Shown in pieces: positions 7,255-17,296 of a stretch of DNA of 64,000 nt. This DNA is from Paenibacillus sediminis. Lineage in GTDB: Bacteria > Bacillota > Bacilli > Paenibacillales > Paenibacillaceae. Both the position numbers and the translations under genes were made by a program. How positions within the stretch are numbered: the first letter of the stretch is position 1; every line of letters begins with the position of its first letter. Location: assembly GCF_017873765.1 (NCBI RefSeq), contig NZ_JAGGKP010000001.1, positions 1,302,001 through 1,366,000 of the forward strand. The letters are read 5' to 3'. The notes under the pieces were generated by a model. It saw only the letters and a list, made by a program, of their open reading frames with translations. It did not search any database and was not told the origin of the DNA.

Positions 7255-9330
7255 TTACTTGATAATATTGTTAGGGTCTATAATTAGTGCGACTTGCCCG
7301 TCTCCTAATATAGTAGCGCCAGATATGCCTTGGATTTGCGGCAAATATTTTCCTAAATTTTTAATAACAATTTCATTCTGACCGATAAAATCGTCCACAG
7401 CTAAAGCTGCCATACGATCGCCTTTACGAATGACAACAATTTCCGTTTCTTCTTCCCCTGTTTCATCGTAATTAGGAACATCAAGGAAACGGCTGAGCGA
7501 AATATATGGAATATGTGAATTACGGTACTCAATCATCTTCGTACCATGAACGGTACGGATTTCATCCGGTTTGATCGCGCCTGTCTCAACAATAGAGGAA
7601 AGCGGAATCGCAAATTTCTCATCCCCCATTTTGATGAGCATCGCAGCGATAATAGAGAGCGTAAGCGGCAATTGAACAGAGAATTTCGTTCCTTTACCAG
7701 GCTGAGAAAAGATCGTTACATTTCCGCCTAGCGAAGCAATCTTAGATTTAACAACGTCGAGACCTACTCCGCGGCCAGATATATCTGAAATGACCTCTGC
7801 AGTACTAAATCCTGGAGCAAAGAGCAGTTGATATACTTCTTCATCGCTCATTGCAGCTGTCTGTTCTTCAGTAACAATTCCATTTTTAAGAGCTTTATTT
7901 ACAATTTTATCTCTGTAAATGCCGGCACCATCATCTTCTATTTCAATAAAGACATGATTGCCGCTATGGAAAGCTCTTAAATGAACCGTACCCGTATCTG
8001 ATTTGCCAGCGGCTACGCGATCAGCAACAGACTCAACTCCATGGTCAACCGCATTTCTAAGAAGATGGACCAGGGGATCGCCAATTTCATCAATAACTGT
8101 ACGATCAAGCTCTGTCTCAGCCCCTGTAATAATGAGATCAATTTTCTTATCCAGAGATTTCGCCAGGTCACGAACCATGCGAGGGAAGCGATTGAAGACC
8201 GTATCAACTGGAACCATGCGGAGCTTCAATACGATATTTTGCAAATCAGCGCTAACACGCGTCATATGCTCGATCGTCTCAGTTAAGTCTTGGCGCTTAA
8301 TTTCACTTGCAAGCTGTTCCAAGCGGACACGATCGATTAACAATTCGCTGAACAAATTCATCAGCACATCAAGACGTTCAATATCTACGCGAATCGTCCG
8401 TGAAGGTGCTGAAGCAGCCGCATTGCCGCTCGGCTTGTTTTGTTTTGGAGCCGCATTTGCGGATGTACTGTCTGCTGACGCTTTAGCTTTCTCTGCAGCT
8501 TCTGCTTTCGGTTCCGCAGCCTTTTTAGGAGCTGCATTCGAAGATTGCTGCGTCATTTGTTTCAAAGATTCATGATCTAAAGAAACGACTTTGACCTGAT
8601 CAATCTCTGAAATATTAGCAATCATGCTTTCGAGATCACCAGGTTCTTTTTGGGTTATGTAATAGAGGGAAAAACTGCGCTCAAAGTTTTCTTGTTCGAT
8701 GTCTTGAACTGAAGGATACGATTTAACCACTTCACCAGAGCGCTCGAGAGCATCAAACACCATATATGCACGGGCTGCTTTTAGTGCGGAATCTTCACGA
8801 ATAGAAACTTCCAAATATAGAACACGGTGGCCTTCTGTAATGGATTGTTCCAATACGGAGTATTGATACTCATCCAATTGAATCGCATCTAGCGGAATCG
8901 TTTGTTCACTTGTGCTGCTCGGCGCTTCAACAGTAACAGCTGCCTCAAGCTCCCCGCGTACAATCGCCTGAAGTGCAGCTACAATAGAGGAGACATCCGC
9001 TCTTCCTTCCCCGCCTTGAGTAATATCTTGTACCATCGATTCAAGAGCATCTAAGCTTTTGAATAAAGTATCAAAAATAAACTCTTGCATGACCAGTTTC
9101 TCATTGCGTACCAAATCAAGCACGTTTTCCATTTGGTGAGTCAGGGAAGCCAAATCTTCAAAGCCCATCGTCGCAGCCATACCTTTTAGTGTATGTGCAG
9201 AACGGAAAATGACTTGAACGATACCAAGATCATTCGGATTACTTTCTAATTGAAGCATATTTTCGTTTAAGGACTGCAGATGATCATTCGACTCATCAAT
9301 AAACATGGATAAATATTGATTCATGTCCAT
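7255..9330 (-). CDS. cheA: Chemotaxis histidine kinase CheA
   Basis: CheA, 691 residues, autophosphorylates and passes phosphate to CheY and CheB. Domain order: P1 Hpt with phospho-acceptor His47 in RSAHTLKGMAATMGF; P2 CheY-binding domain (about 155-255); an Ala/Lys-rich linker; P3 dimerisation (about 310-370); P4 ATPase with N box (LLRNAVDHGVE), G1 (DDGAGI) and G2 (GRGVGLDVV); and P5 CheW-like receptor-coupling domain to the end. ATG start with GGAGGTG upstream. It is located between cheB and cheW in the motility operon. Nothing essential is missing. Confidence 0.98.
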   Translation of the reverse strand: MDMNQYLSMFIDESNDHLQSLNENMLQLESNPNDLGIVQVIFRSAHTLKGMAATMGFEDLASLTHQMENVLDLVRNEKLVMQEFIFDTLFKSLDALESMVQDITQGGEGRADVSSIVAALQAIVRGELEAAVTVEAPSSTSEQTIPLDAIQLDEYQYSVLEQSITEGHRVLYLEVSIREDSALKAARAYMVFDALERSGEVVKSYPSVQDIEQENFERSFSLYYITQKEPGDLESMIANISEIDQVKVVSLDHESLKQMTQQSSNAAPKKAAEPKAEAAEKAKASADSTSANAAPKQNKPSGNAAASAPSRTIRVDIERLDVLMNLFSELLIDRVRLEQLASEIKRQDLTETIEHMTRVSADLQNIVLKLRMVPVDTVFNRFPRMVRDLAKSLDKKIDLIITGAETELDRTVIDEIGDPLVHLLRNAVDHGVESVADRVAAGKSDTGTVHLRAFHSGNHVFIEIEDDGAGIYRDKIVNKALKNGIVTEEQTAAMSDEEVYQLLFAPGFSTAEVISDISGRGVGLDVVKSKIASLGGNVTIFSQPGKGTKFSVQLPLTLSIIAAMLIKMGDEKFAIPLSSIVETGAIKPDEIRTVHGTKMIEYRNSHIPYISLSRFLDVPNYDETGEEETEIVVIRKGDRMAALAVDDFIGQNEIVIKNLGKYLPQIQGISGATILGDGQVALIIDPNNIIK

Positions 9331-9363
9331 CGAGAGACACCTCCTTCATGAGATCACATTACG

Positions 9364-10719
9364 TTATTTCACAACTTGTACAAGCTTTGGAGCAATTTCG
9401 TGCAGAGGCAAAATATGCTCTACACAATGAAGTTCAACAGCTGATCTTGGCATCCCATAGACGACACATGTTTCTTCGCTCTCTGCAAAAGTAGAATGAA
9501 CACCCGCATCATACAATTGTTTCATGACGCGTGCTCCATCACTGCCCATTCCAGTTAGCAGAACAACATGCCTTTTCAAGGATTGAAGAGGCAGTAAAGA
9601 CTCAAACATAGTATCTACCGAAGGGCAATGACCGTTACGCGGTGCACTTTGGGATAACGACGCTACAAAGTGCCCGCCCGCTGCTTGTGCAACGGTTAAA
9701 TGATACCCGCCGGGAGCGATATATGCTGTTCCTTTGCGAAGAATCATTCCATCCTCCGCCTCTACTACTTCAAGCTGACTGAACGTATTGAGCCGCTGTG
9801 CCAGCGACTTGGTAAAGTTCGGCGGCATGTGCTGAACGATGACAATCGGTGCAGGGAATGATGCAGGAAACTGCTCTAATAATGTCTTTAGAGCTTTCGG
9901 CCCGCCTGTTGAACAACCGATCGCTACCAACTGAGTGAACTCAGCAGATCGTTCTATATTACCTGCATGCTTCGTCGCCATAGTTGCCGCAGTTGCAGAC
10001 GGTAACTGCTTCGTTTTCGATATCGGCTTTAGATCTTTTCTCTCCAAAACCGATTTCGCCCTCCGAGAAGTATCCTGTCTTGCTTCTTTCTTCTTTGGTG
10101 CTTCTTTCGCTTTTGCAATCTGCGTTCTCGCTTCCTGCGCAGAATGGTGATTAAGAGCAGCTTGTTCTTTTTTAGCTGCACTTTGTAACGGTTTATTTTT
10201 AGCCGTTGTTACCTCTGGTTTATGTAAGTCAAGCAAATCGATCATTTTAGGACCACTTGGAGCGGTATGTATTACTTTCATTTGTTGCAGCGCTGCTTCT
10301 CTAGCAGCTTTACGCTCCCTTGCGTCAATTGCTGCATGAAGCTGTTCCAGCAGCGCTTCTCCTACTTGCTTAATATCAAGAGTGCTTGACACAGATGGTT
10401 TCCGAATAAAGTCGAATGCTCCAAGTTCTAATGCCATGATCGTCTCACGCATTCCCTGTTCATTAATACCTGAAAGCATAATGACAGGAAGCGGATGCTT
10501 CTTCATGATCATCTTCAAAGCATCAAGACCATTCATATCTGGCATTTCCACATCCATGGTAACTAAGTCGGGCTTTAAGGAGCTGATTTTCTCCACTGCC
10601 TCTATTCCGTTACGCGCAGTTCCAGCAACTCGAAAGGACGAATCACTTTCAATCAGATCAGAAATAATTTTCCTCATAAAAGCAGAATCATCGACCACCA
10701 AAACTTGATAAGGCGCCAC
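9364..10719 (-). CDS. cheB: Chemoreceptor methylesterase CheB with long linker
   Basis: CheB, 451 residues, demethylates and deamidates chemoreceptors when phosphorylated by CheA. The receiver domain (1-120) has Asp10/Asp11 and the phosphorylated Asp56 (TMDVEMPDMNG). The methylesterase domain (about 265-451) has the nucleophile Ser in AIGCSTGGPKAL, the His in IVQHMPPNFT, and the Asp in LLTGMGSDGA. The linker between them (about 125-265) is unusually long, Lys/Ala/Gln-rich and low in complexity, making the protein about 100 residues longer than typical CheB. The GTG start has GGGAGTGG upstream. Confidence 0.96.
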   Translation of the reverse strand: MAPYQVLVVDDSAFMRKIISDLIESDSSFRVAGTARNGIEAVEKISSLKPDLVTMDVEMPDMNGLDALKMIMKKHPLPVIMLSGINEQGMRETIMALELGAFDFIRKPSVSSTLDIKQVGEALLEQLHAAIDARERKAAREAALQQMKVIHTAPSGPKMIDLLDLHKPEVTTAKNKPLQSAAKKEQAALNHHSAQEARTQIAKAKEAPKKKEARQDTSRRAKSVLERKDLKPISKTKQLPSATAATMATKHAGNIERSAEFTQLVAIGCSTGGPKALKTLLEQFPASFPAPIVIVQHMPPNFTKSLAQRLNTFSQLEVVEAEDGMILRKGTAYIAPGGYHLTVAQAAGGHFVASLSQSAPRNGHCPSVDTMFESLLPLQSLKRHVVLLTGMGSDGARVMKQLYDAGVHSTFAESEETCVVYGMPRSAVELHCVEHILPLHEIAPKLVQVVK

Positions 10720-10753
10720 GTCATTTCCACTCCCATTTCCTATTTCAGAAGAA

Positions 10754-11641
10754 TCATTTTGTACGTCTCAGCCATTTTTGCATAAATCCTTTGATTCCCA
10801 TCACGGTCCCTGTATCCGTTGTACTCGGGACAGCCATGTAACGAAGTGCCAGGCGCTGAATATCACGAGCTGCAGGACTGTTCGGAAAAGCTAGTGAAAA
10901 CGGAACTTGCTTCTTAACTGCTTGCATGACATGGACATCATCACTGATTACACCTAGCAGAGGTACATCTAAATTCAAAAATTTGCGGGCTACTAATGAT
11001 AGCTTATCGGCAGTTTGAATTCCTTCTCTTTCATCAGCCGCCCGATTAATAACAAGCTTGAAATTGACTTTCTTCTCCAGTTCATAGACAACTTTCATTA
11101 ATGCATACGCATCCGTAATCGCTGTTGGTTCGGGAGTTGTAACAATAAAGCATTCATCCGCTGCCGTAATAAACTGCAAATTCTCTTTGGATAACCCTGC
11201 CCCAGTATCAAAAATAATAAAGTCCATTTCACTAGATACTTCTTCAAGCTGCCTAGTAAAATAGTCAATATCAGACTCGGATAAATTGAACAGCTCTGTA
11301 AGGCCAGATCCTCCAGCTATATAAGATAGTTCTTCAGGCCCGCTCTCTACAATATCCCGAATTTTCTGTTCACCTCTTATAAGATGAAGAAAATTGTACC
11401 TGGATCTTACACCCATAAGTACATCAATATTTCCCATTCCGATATCAGCATCAAATACAAGCACTTTACGCCCCATTTTTTTAAGAGCGAGCGCAAAATT
11501 TAGAGTGAAATTCGATTTCCCCACTCCGCCTTTTCCGCTTGATACGGCCAGTATTCGTGCTTCACGGCGACCAGGTGTGTAGGCTGTGGACAAGTCCAAG
11601 GAAGAAACCATTTTTCGTAGTGCTTCCGCTTGGTCCATCAT
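10754..11641 (-). CDS. flhG: Flagellar number regulator FlhG (MinD-like ATPase)
   Basis: FlhG (YlxH), 295 residues, a MinD-type ATPase that sets flagellar number and placement and stimulates FlhF GTPase. The deviant Walker A SSGKGGVGKSNF is at about 34-45, and Walker B-like FDADIGMGNIDV follows. The N-terminus carries DQAEALR, the known FlhF-activating motif. The C-terminal ending (GFMQKWLRRTK) is amphipathic, consistent with a membrane-binding helix. Its ATG overlaps the flhF stop (ATGA), and AGGAGAAG lies upstream. The operon order flhA-flhF-flhG is as in Bacillus. Confidence 0.95.
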   Translation of the reverse strand: MMDQAEALRKMVSSLDLSTAYTPGRREARILAVSSGKGGVGKSNFTLNFALALKKMGRKVLVFDADIGMGNIDVLMGVRSRYNFLHLIRGEQKIRDIVESGPEELSYIAGGSGLTELFNLSESDIDYFTRQLEEVSSEMDFIIFDTGAGLSKENLQFITAADECFIVTTPEPTAITDAYALMKVVYELEKKVNFKLVINRAADEREGIQTADKLSLVARKFLNLDVPLLGVISDDVHVMQAVKKQVPFSLAFPNSPAARDIQRLALRYMAVPSTTDTGTVMGIKGFMQKWLRRTK

Positions 11642-13002
11642 TTGAAGTCTTCTCCTAGAATAAGATCGATAAAGAATGAAGCATCTGGGAGCAGCAAATC
11701 ATCTGGTACATTTTGCCCATTCGTAATATACGATATATGAAGAGGATAGGTTTGAATCAAATTAAATAAGGTACCATACGTTCCTGTCTCGTCTAATTTC
11801 GTTAAGATCACTTTGTCCAAATTGTATTGACTGAAATGTTCGGTGATCGTCTTCATATCTTGAATTTTAGACGTCAAACTAAGAACAAGGTATGTCTCGC
11901 TGTCTTCATGATGGGATAACAAACTTTGCAGTTCTGAGACGAGCATTTCATTACGATAATTTCTGCCTGCTGTATCCATCAAGATCAAATCGCAATCTTG
12001 AAGCCGCTCCATCGCTCGGTTCAAGTCAGCTGGTGATTGAACCACCTCAAGAGGGACATTTAATATAGATGCGTATGTACGAAGCTGCTCTACTGCCGCA
12101 ATCCGATAAGTATCAGATGTTATAAAACCTACTTTGCGACGAAGGCGAAACAGTTGATCAGCAGCCAATTTAGCAATCGTAGTCGTTTTGCCAACCCCTG
12201 TTGGTCCAGCCATATAAATGATGCGGCTTTTCGGTTCAATACCGCCCACAAGTCGAGGCTGCAAATAAGAGATCATTTCCTCTTTTAAGAGAGAAATAAT
12301 CTGCCCATCATCCATTTGAGCATCAGTTTCTTGAATACGAACCAGAAGAGTATCAATCCACTGCTCGATCAGCGTTTCATCAATTTCCTGCTGACTAAGC
12401 CTGTTCTGAATTTTTTGTAACAATTCAGGAAGCTCCCTATTGTCTCGATCCAGTTTGGATAGTTTAGTCATCATCAGTTTCAACTGATGAATCTCTTCAA
12501 ATAATTTGTTCTCATTGCCAGTATTGATAGACGGCGGCTGTTCAACTGCCGCTGCCTGCTGGGACCTTAATTGCTGCCTTTGTTCATTCATGGCAGATTG
12601 AGTTAGAAATTCATCGTGTTTCTGGTCTCTCTGCAGAGCTGATTTTTCTGCTAGCTCATCCGTTTTTGAATGCGTGAAAGGCTGCTGTCTTCCGTCTAAG
12701 GTCGCTGCTTCTTCCTCCCTGCTTGCAGCCGTCAAACTCGAAGTTCTTCGGTAAGCTTCAGGAATAGCTCTTGGAGCAACTGCCAGATTCGGGGCTATCG
12801 TGACTTGCTTGTTTGTCGCTTTCTTATTGTCATCCTTCTCAATCGCTGCGATGACTTCAATTTGCTTCTTACGAAACATTCCGAGGACACCGCCAGTTTT
12901 GAGTTCCTTCGTGCTCAATATAACCGCGTCATTTCCAAGTTCGGTGCGGATTTTGAGCATTGCCTCGGGCATTGTGTCAACGATATATCGTTTTACTCTC
13001 AT
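11638..13002 (-). CDS. flhF: Flagellar SRP-like GTPase FlhF
   Basis: FlhF, 454 residues, the third SRP-type GTPase, which recruits the basal body to its site at the membrane. It has a B domain (1-55), a variable Gln/Glu-rich region (about 60-200), and the NG domain with G1 [15 protein letters not shown] at 266-280, ITSDTYRIAAVEQL, DTAGRNYRNE and TKLDETGTYG. The ATG overlaps the flhA stop by four bases, and its own stop overlaps flhG. Two further family members, ffh and ftsY, lie in this same window. Confidence 0.96.
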   Translation of the reverse strand: MRVKRYIVDTMPEAMLKIRTELGNDAVILSTKELKTGGVLGMFRKKQIEVIAAIEKDDNKKATNKQVTIAPNLAVAPRAIPEAYRRTSSLTAASREEEAATLDGRQQPFTHSKTDELAEKSALQRDQKHDEFLTQSAMNEQRQQLRSQQAAAVEQPPSINTGNENKLFEEIHQLKLMMTKLSKLDRDNRELPELLQKIQNRLSQQEIDETLIEQWIDTLLVRIQETDAQMDDGQIISLLKEEMISYLQPRLVGGIEPKSRIIYMAGPTGVGKTTTIAKLAADQLFRLRRKVGFITSDTYRIAAVEQLRTYASILNVPLEVVQSPADLNRAMERLQDCDLILMDTAGRNYRNEMLVSELQSLLSHHEDSETYLVLSLTSKIQDMKTITEHFSQYNLDKVILTKLDETGTYGTLFNLIQTYPLHISYITNGQNVPDDLLLPDASFFIDLILGEDFK

Positions 13003-15032
13003 AGATTCACAACTCCGACACTTTGAATTTCAACATTTGGCTCAAGCTCACTATAAGAGAGTACAGGAATGTCCTGCATTGTTCGCTCAACCACTTGACG
13101 CAAATACATTCGAATCGTTGGTGATGTCAAAATAATAGGTTGATGACCCAATTGGATCATTCTATTCACTTGTTCAGTGAGCTTCTGGAAAACGGTCTGT
13201 GTTGACGCAGGATCAAGAGCCAAATATGAGCCCTGATCTGACTGCTGTACACTTTCAGCAATTTTCTTTTCTAGAGTCGGGCCGACGGTAATCACTTTAA
13301 GCGTCTCCCCTGACTCGGAAAACTGCTGTGTAATTTGTCTAGACAGTGCTTGCCTTACATATTCAGTAAGAACATCAGGGTCCTTCGTATAGGTACCATA
13401 GTCCGCAAGCGTTTCGAAAATGGATACCATATCCCGAATCGAAACTTTTTCACGAAGCAATTTTGCAAGCACCTTCTGAACATCTCCAATCGAGAGAATT
13501 GACGGGATTAACTCATCGACAAGTACAGGATAGTTTTCCTTGAGATTGTCAACAAGTGCTCTCGTCTCCTGACGACCAAGCAATTCATGAGCATGCTTCT
13601 TAATAATCTCCGTTAAATGAGTTGCGACAACTGACGGCGGATCAACGACCGTATAGCCGGCAACTTCAGCTCGCTCCTTAGTTGCTTCATCAATCCATAA
13701 AGCTGGAAGTCCAAATGAAGGCTCTAACGTCTCAATACCGCTGACAGACTCATCTTCATACCCTGGACTCATTGCTAAATAGTGATTAAGTAATAGTTCT
13801 CCGCGTCCTACGACATTTCCTTTAATTTTGATGACATATTCATTCGGTTTTAGTTGAATATTGTCGCGAATTCGGATAACAGGGACCACAATACCTAGTT
13901 CTAATGCGCATTGTCGTCTGATCATAATAATTCGATCTAGTAAGTCTCCTCCTTGCTGCGTATCCGCAAGCGGAATGAGTCCATATCCGAATTCAAATTC
14001 AATAGGATCGACTTGCAATAGGTTAATGACACTCTCAGGACTGCGCACTTCTTCTATCTGCTGCTCCTCTTCCATCTGTTCGACTTCAATTTGCTTACGA
14101 TCCATATTCTTCTGCATCCTTCTAGCAGCTATTAAAAGCAGTATCGCTAGAGGCAATGTGGTAATGATATGGATTGGCGTAAAGAAACCTAGCAAGGCAA
14201 TCGTTACGGCAACAATATAAAGCAGTTTAGGATAAGTAAACAGCTGACCTGTTATATCATCAGCCATACTTCCATCTGATGAAGCCCTCGTAACAATTAG
14301 ACCGGCTGCCGTTGAAATGAGGAGAGCCGGAATTTGGCTTACAAGTCCATCCCCAATGGTCAGTATTGAATAAGTAGAAAGTGCCTGATTAAACGGCATA
14401 CCATGAATCGCGATCCCAATGATAAAACCGCCAATGAGATTAATTAACAGGATGATAATACTAGCAATGGCGTCCCCTTTAACAAATTTGCTGGCACCGT
14501 CCATCGCCCCGTAGAAATCTGCTTCACGTTCAATTTTTTGACGTCGTTCGCGCGCCTGTTGTTCATTAATCAGACCGGCGTTTAAATCAGCATCGATAGA
14601 CATCTGTTTACCAGGCATTGCATCGAGTGTAAACCTTGCAGATACTTCCGCTACCCGTTCTGAACCTTTGGTGATTACAATGAATTGCACGACCACCAAA
14701 ATTAAAAATACGATAAAGCCAACCGCTATTTGTCCCTGAGCAATCCAGCTCCCGAACGTTGCTACAACTTCTCCCGCTGCGCCCTTTCCTAAAATAAGCT
14801 TTGTTGTTGATACATTGAGTGCGAGCCGGAATAACGTTGTAACAAGAAGCATCGCTGGAAAGATCGAGAATTGCAGGGCTTCTTTCGTATTCATCGCGAC
14901 GAGCAATATTAGTAATGCCAACGAAATATTAATAATGAGAAGAACGTCTAGCAGCCATGTCGGGATCGGAAGAATCATCATGAGTACAATTCCGATGACA
15001 CCTGCAAGGACAGAAATATCTTTAATTTTCAA
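12999..15032 (-). CDS. flhA: Flagellar export gate protein FlhA
   Basis: FlhA, 677 residues, inner-membrane ring of the flagellar type III export gate and its proton-driven engine. The N-terminal half has eight predicted TM helices. The FHIPEP signature is clear (ARFTLDAMPGKQMSIDADLN near residue 150). The C-terminal cytoplasmic domain (about 330-677) docks chaperone-substrate complexes. The start is TTG at 15030-15032, ten bases after GGAGGC. The stop overlaps the flhF start. Length is normal for the family. Confidence 0.97.
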   Translation of the reverse strand: MKIKDISVLAGVIGIVLMMILPIPTWLLDVLLIINISLALLILLVAMNTKEALQFSIFPAMLLVTTLFRLALNVSTTKLILGKGAAGEVVATFGSWIAQGQIAVGFIVFLILVVVQFIVITKGSERVAEVSARFTLDAMPGKQMSIDADLNAGLINEQQARERRQKIEREADFYGAMDGASKFVKGDAIASIIILLINLIGGFIIGIAIHGMPFNQALSTYSILTIGDGLVSQIPALLISTAAGLIVTRASSDGSMADDITGQLFTYPKLLYIVAVTIALLGFFTPIHIITTLPLAILLLIAARRMQKNMDRKQIEVEQMEEEQQIEEVRSPESVINLLQVDPIEFEFGYGLIPLADTQQGGDLLDRIIMIRRQCALELGIVVPVIRIRDNIQLKPNEYVIKIKGNVVGRGELLLNHYLAMSPGYEDESVSGIETLEPSFGLPALWIDEATKERAEVAGYTVVDPPSVVATHLTEIIKKHAHELLGRQETRALVDNLKENYPVLVDELIPSILSIGDVQKVLAKLLREKVSIRDMVSIFETLADYGTYTKDPDVLTEYVRQALSRQITQQFSESGETLKVITVGPTLEKKIAESVQQSDQGSYLALDPASTQTVFQKLTEQVNRMIQLGHQPIILTSPTIRMYLRQVVERTMQDIPVLSYSELEPNVEIQSVGVVNL

Positions 15033-15056
15033 TGGTCTCTTTGCCTCCGATCCCTA

Positions 15057-16145
15057 TCATTTCACTTTGCCTTTTAATTTGTATACATATGCCAGCACTT
15101 CGGCCACCGCTTGAAACAAATCTGCTGGAATGCTTTCACCGATTTCTACCCTGTTGTACAATGCGCGGGCCAGCGGCTTATTTTCCATCGTGATAACGCC
15201 GTGTTCCTTGGCGACTTCTTTAATGCGTAAAGCTAAGTAATCTTGTCCTTTTGCTATAATTTGCGGAGCATCCATTTGTGTTCCATCATATTTGATTGCG
15301 ACCGCAAAGTGCGTTGGGTTCGTAATAATGACATCTGCTTTAGGCACCTCTTGCATCATGCGCTGCAGTGCCATCCGTCTCTGGCGTTCACGAATCTTAC
15401 CTTTAATAAGCGGATCGCCTTCCATCTTTTTATACTCGTCTTTAATATCCTGTTTGGACATCTTTAGACTTTTTTCATGTTCGTATCTTTGATACATGTA
15501 ATCTAACATCGCTAAAACAAACAACGCTGCGCCAATCTTAAGCCCTAAATTCAAAGTAAGATGAGCCGTAAACTGAAAAATGGCATCCACATTCATATAT
15601 GAAAGAGCTGCAATATCTCCACGTTCATGCCATAGTATCGAATACACCAAATAACCAATGATAATCAGCTTAAGTACCGATTTGAAAAATTGCACTAACG
15701 ATCGAAGTGAAAAAATGTTTTTAAATCCTTTAATAGGATCTATCTTGCTAAACTTCACTTTAAGCGGCTCTCCGGTAAGGAGAAACCCAACCATCATGTA
15801 GTCAGCTAGTAGTGCCATCACAATGACCACAATGAATAGAGGTGCAATCATCAGTAATATTTGAATTCCATACTCTCCCAGCATCATGACTACATTGTCA
15901 ATACTGACCGTCATATTCAGTCGATGCAAAAAAACGTCCGTAAATAAACGAACGAAATGGTCTTTAAAATAACGGCTAAAGATTAGAAGACAGAGAAAGG
16001 ATGAGAGCAAAATGATGGAGCCGGGGACTTCCATACTTTTTGCAACCTGTCCTTTTTTACGTGCATCCTGGCGTTTTTTAGGTGTAGCCTGTTCTGTCTT
16101 CTCTTCAGCAAACAACTGCAAGTTCAGCACATACCTGAAACGCAA
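15057..16145 (-). CDS. flhB: Flagellar export switch protein FlhB
   Basis: FlhB, about 362 residues, controls the change of export substrate from rod/hook to filament by self-cleavage. The family N-terminal motif EEKTEQATPKKRQDARKKGQ, four TM helices and the autocleavage motif NPTH are all present, the last followed by FAVAIKYDGTQMDAP. The TTG at 16143-16145 has GGAGGGAG five bases upstream and gives a B. subtilis-like N-terminus. An alternative ATG at 16169 overlaps fliR but has a poor ribosome binding site. A second, free-standing FlhB C-terminal homologue lies at 45343-45651. Confidence 0.95.
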   Translation of the reverse strand: MRFRYVLNLQLFAEEKTEQATPKKRQDARKKGQVAKSMEVPGSIILLSSFLCLLIFSRYFKDHFVRLFTDVFLHRLNMTVSIDNVVMMLGEYGIQILLMIAPLFIVVIVMALLADYMMVGFLLTGEPLKVKFSKIDPIKGFKNIFSLRSLVQFFKSVLKLIIIGYLVYSILWHERGDIAALSYMNVDAIFQFTAHLTLNLGLKIGAALFVLAMLDYMYQRYEHEKSLKMSKQDIKDEYKKMEGDPLIKGKIRERQRRMALQRMMQEVPKADVIITNPTHFAVAIKYDGTQMDAPQIIAKGQDYLALRIKEVAKEHGVITMENKPLARALYNRVEIGESIPADLFQAVAEVLAYVYKLKGKVK

Positions 16146-16165
16146 GGGACTCCCTCCATCCAAAA

Positions 16166-16954
16166 TCATTGCGGCCTTTGACCAATTGTTCCTAGAAGTC
16201 CCTCCAACGCTTGGAACAGCTTGTTAAACAGCTCCTCAAAAACATACGAGAAACTTGGGACAATGAGCACCATCATGAATAAACCAACAATGATTTTCAG
16301 CGGCACACCTACGGAAAAAATGTTAAACTGCGGTGCTGTTCTCGCTAAAAAGGCGAGCCCAACGTCGGTTAATAACATAGCAACTACAATTGGCGCTGAC
16401 ACCTGTAAAGCAATTAAGAAAGATTGACTAAATGTCTCCACCAGAAAATCAGCCAAATTTCCGTCATACATTCGTTTAAATAAATCATTGGACAAAGGAA
16501 TCCACTCATAACTTCGCATAATGGCATCCAATAAATAATGATGACCGTTCATAATTAAGAAAAGCAGCACGGCAAACATATATTTAAAGTTACCAAAGAG
16601 CGGAGCCGATGTACCCGACATAGGATCTATTACATTGGCCATCGCTAAACCGATTTGTAAATCTTCAAAGGCACCGGACGTCTGCACTACCGCAAACATC
16701 AGATAGGCGACAAATCCTAGTAACAAACCGATTATGATTTCACGAAAGATAACCAAAATGTAACTTAGATCCGTAGGAACGGTTTGATGTGAACCATAAA
16801 CCATCGTTACGATCAGTGCCAATACAGCGGCCAATCCGACTTTGAAACTTCTAGGCACCCCACGAGTGGAAAAGATCGGAACGACAACAAAAAACGATGT
16901 GATTCGACAAAAAATCAACAAAAAGACTGGGAAGCTTTGCAGCAACATGTTCAT
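16166..16954 (-). CDS. fliR: Flagellar export gate protein FliR
   Basis: FliR, 262 residues, part of the FliPQR export channel core in the flagellar basal body. It is hydrophobic throughout, with about six predicted TM segments; VPIFSTRGVPRSFKVGLAA near residue 25 and the C-terminal MVLIVPSFSYVFEELF are family-like. It lies between fliQ and flhB. The ATG at 16954 has only a weak AGG upstream, so translation may depend on read-through from fliQ, 11 bases away. Identification is secure from sequence and order. Confidence 0.95.
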   Translation of the reverse strand: MNMLLQSFPVFLLIFCRITSFFVVVPIFSTRGVPRSFKVGLAAVLALIVTMVYGSHQTVPTDLSYILVIFREIIIGLLLGFVAYLMFAVVQTSGAFEDLQIGLAMANVIDPMSGTSAPLFGNFKYMFAVLLFLIMNGHHYLLDAIMRSYEWIPLSNDLFKRMYDGNLADFLVETFSQSFLIALQVSAPIVVAMLLTDVGLAFLARTAPQFNIFSVGVPLKIIVGLFMMVLIVPSFSYVFEELFNKLFQALEGLLGTIGQRPQ

Positions 16955-16965
16955 TCGCTTTCAGC

Positions 16966-17235
16966 CTATCCGATAAATTTGTATAGATTGTTTAAAATAT
17001 TATAAGTAAAGTCCACCAAAGTGGTTAAAATCCATGGCCCAAATAGTAAGAGCGCTAAAAGTACTGCAACAATTTTCGGTACAAATGCAAGCGTCTGTTC
17101 TTGGATCTGAGTTGTCGCTTGAAAAATACTGATAATTAAACCTACTAGAAGACCTAGGACCAGCATAGGTGCGCTAACTTTAAGAACCGTATAGACCGCT
17201 TGTCCAGCTAAACCTATAATAAACTCCGAAGTCAT
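16966..17235 (-). CDS. fliQ: Flagellar export gate protein FliQ
   Basis: FliQ, 89 residues, a two-TM component of the FliPQR channel. The motif LVGLIISIFQATTQIQEQTL is diagnostic. The second ATG (17233-17235) is chosen, because GAGGAG lies seven bases upstream of it but only one base before the first ATG at 17241. It also gives the MTSEFIIGLA start close to the MSSEF start of B. subtilis FliQ. It is encoded between fliP and fliR as in all Bacillales. Confidence 0.96.
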   Translation of the reverse strand: MTSEFIIGLAGQAVYTVLKVSAPMLVLGLLVGLIISIFQATTQIQEQTLAFVPKIVAVLLALLLFGPWILTTLVDFTYNILNNLYKFIG

Positions 17236-17296
17236 GCCCATTCTCCTCTAATCAGGAAGCATCTTTGATACAAAAAGCATTTCGTGTTGTTTGCGC

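Noticed and set aside
8003-8575. Plus-strand open frame of 190 codons opposite cheA
   Set aside because: Antisense to the well-conserved CheA dimerisation and ATPase domains; no recognisable family.
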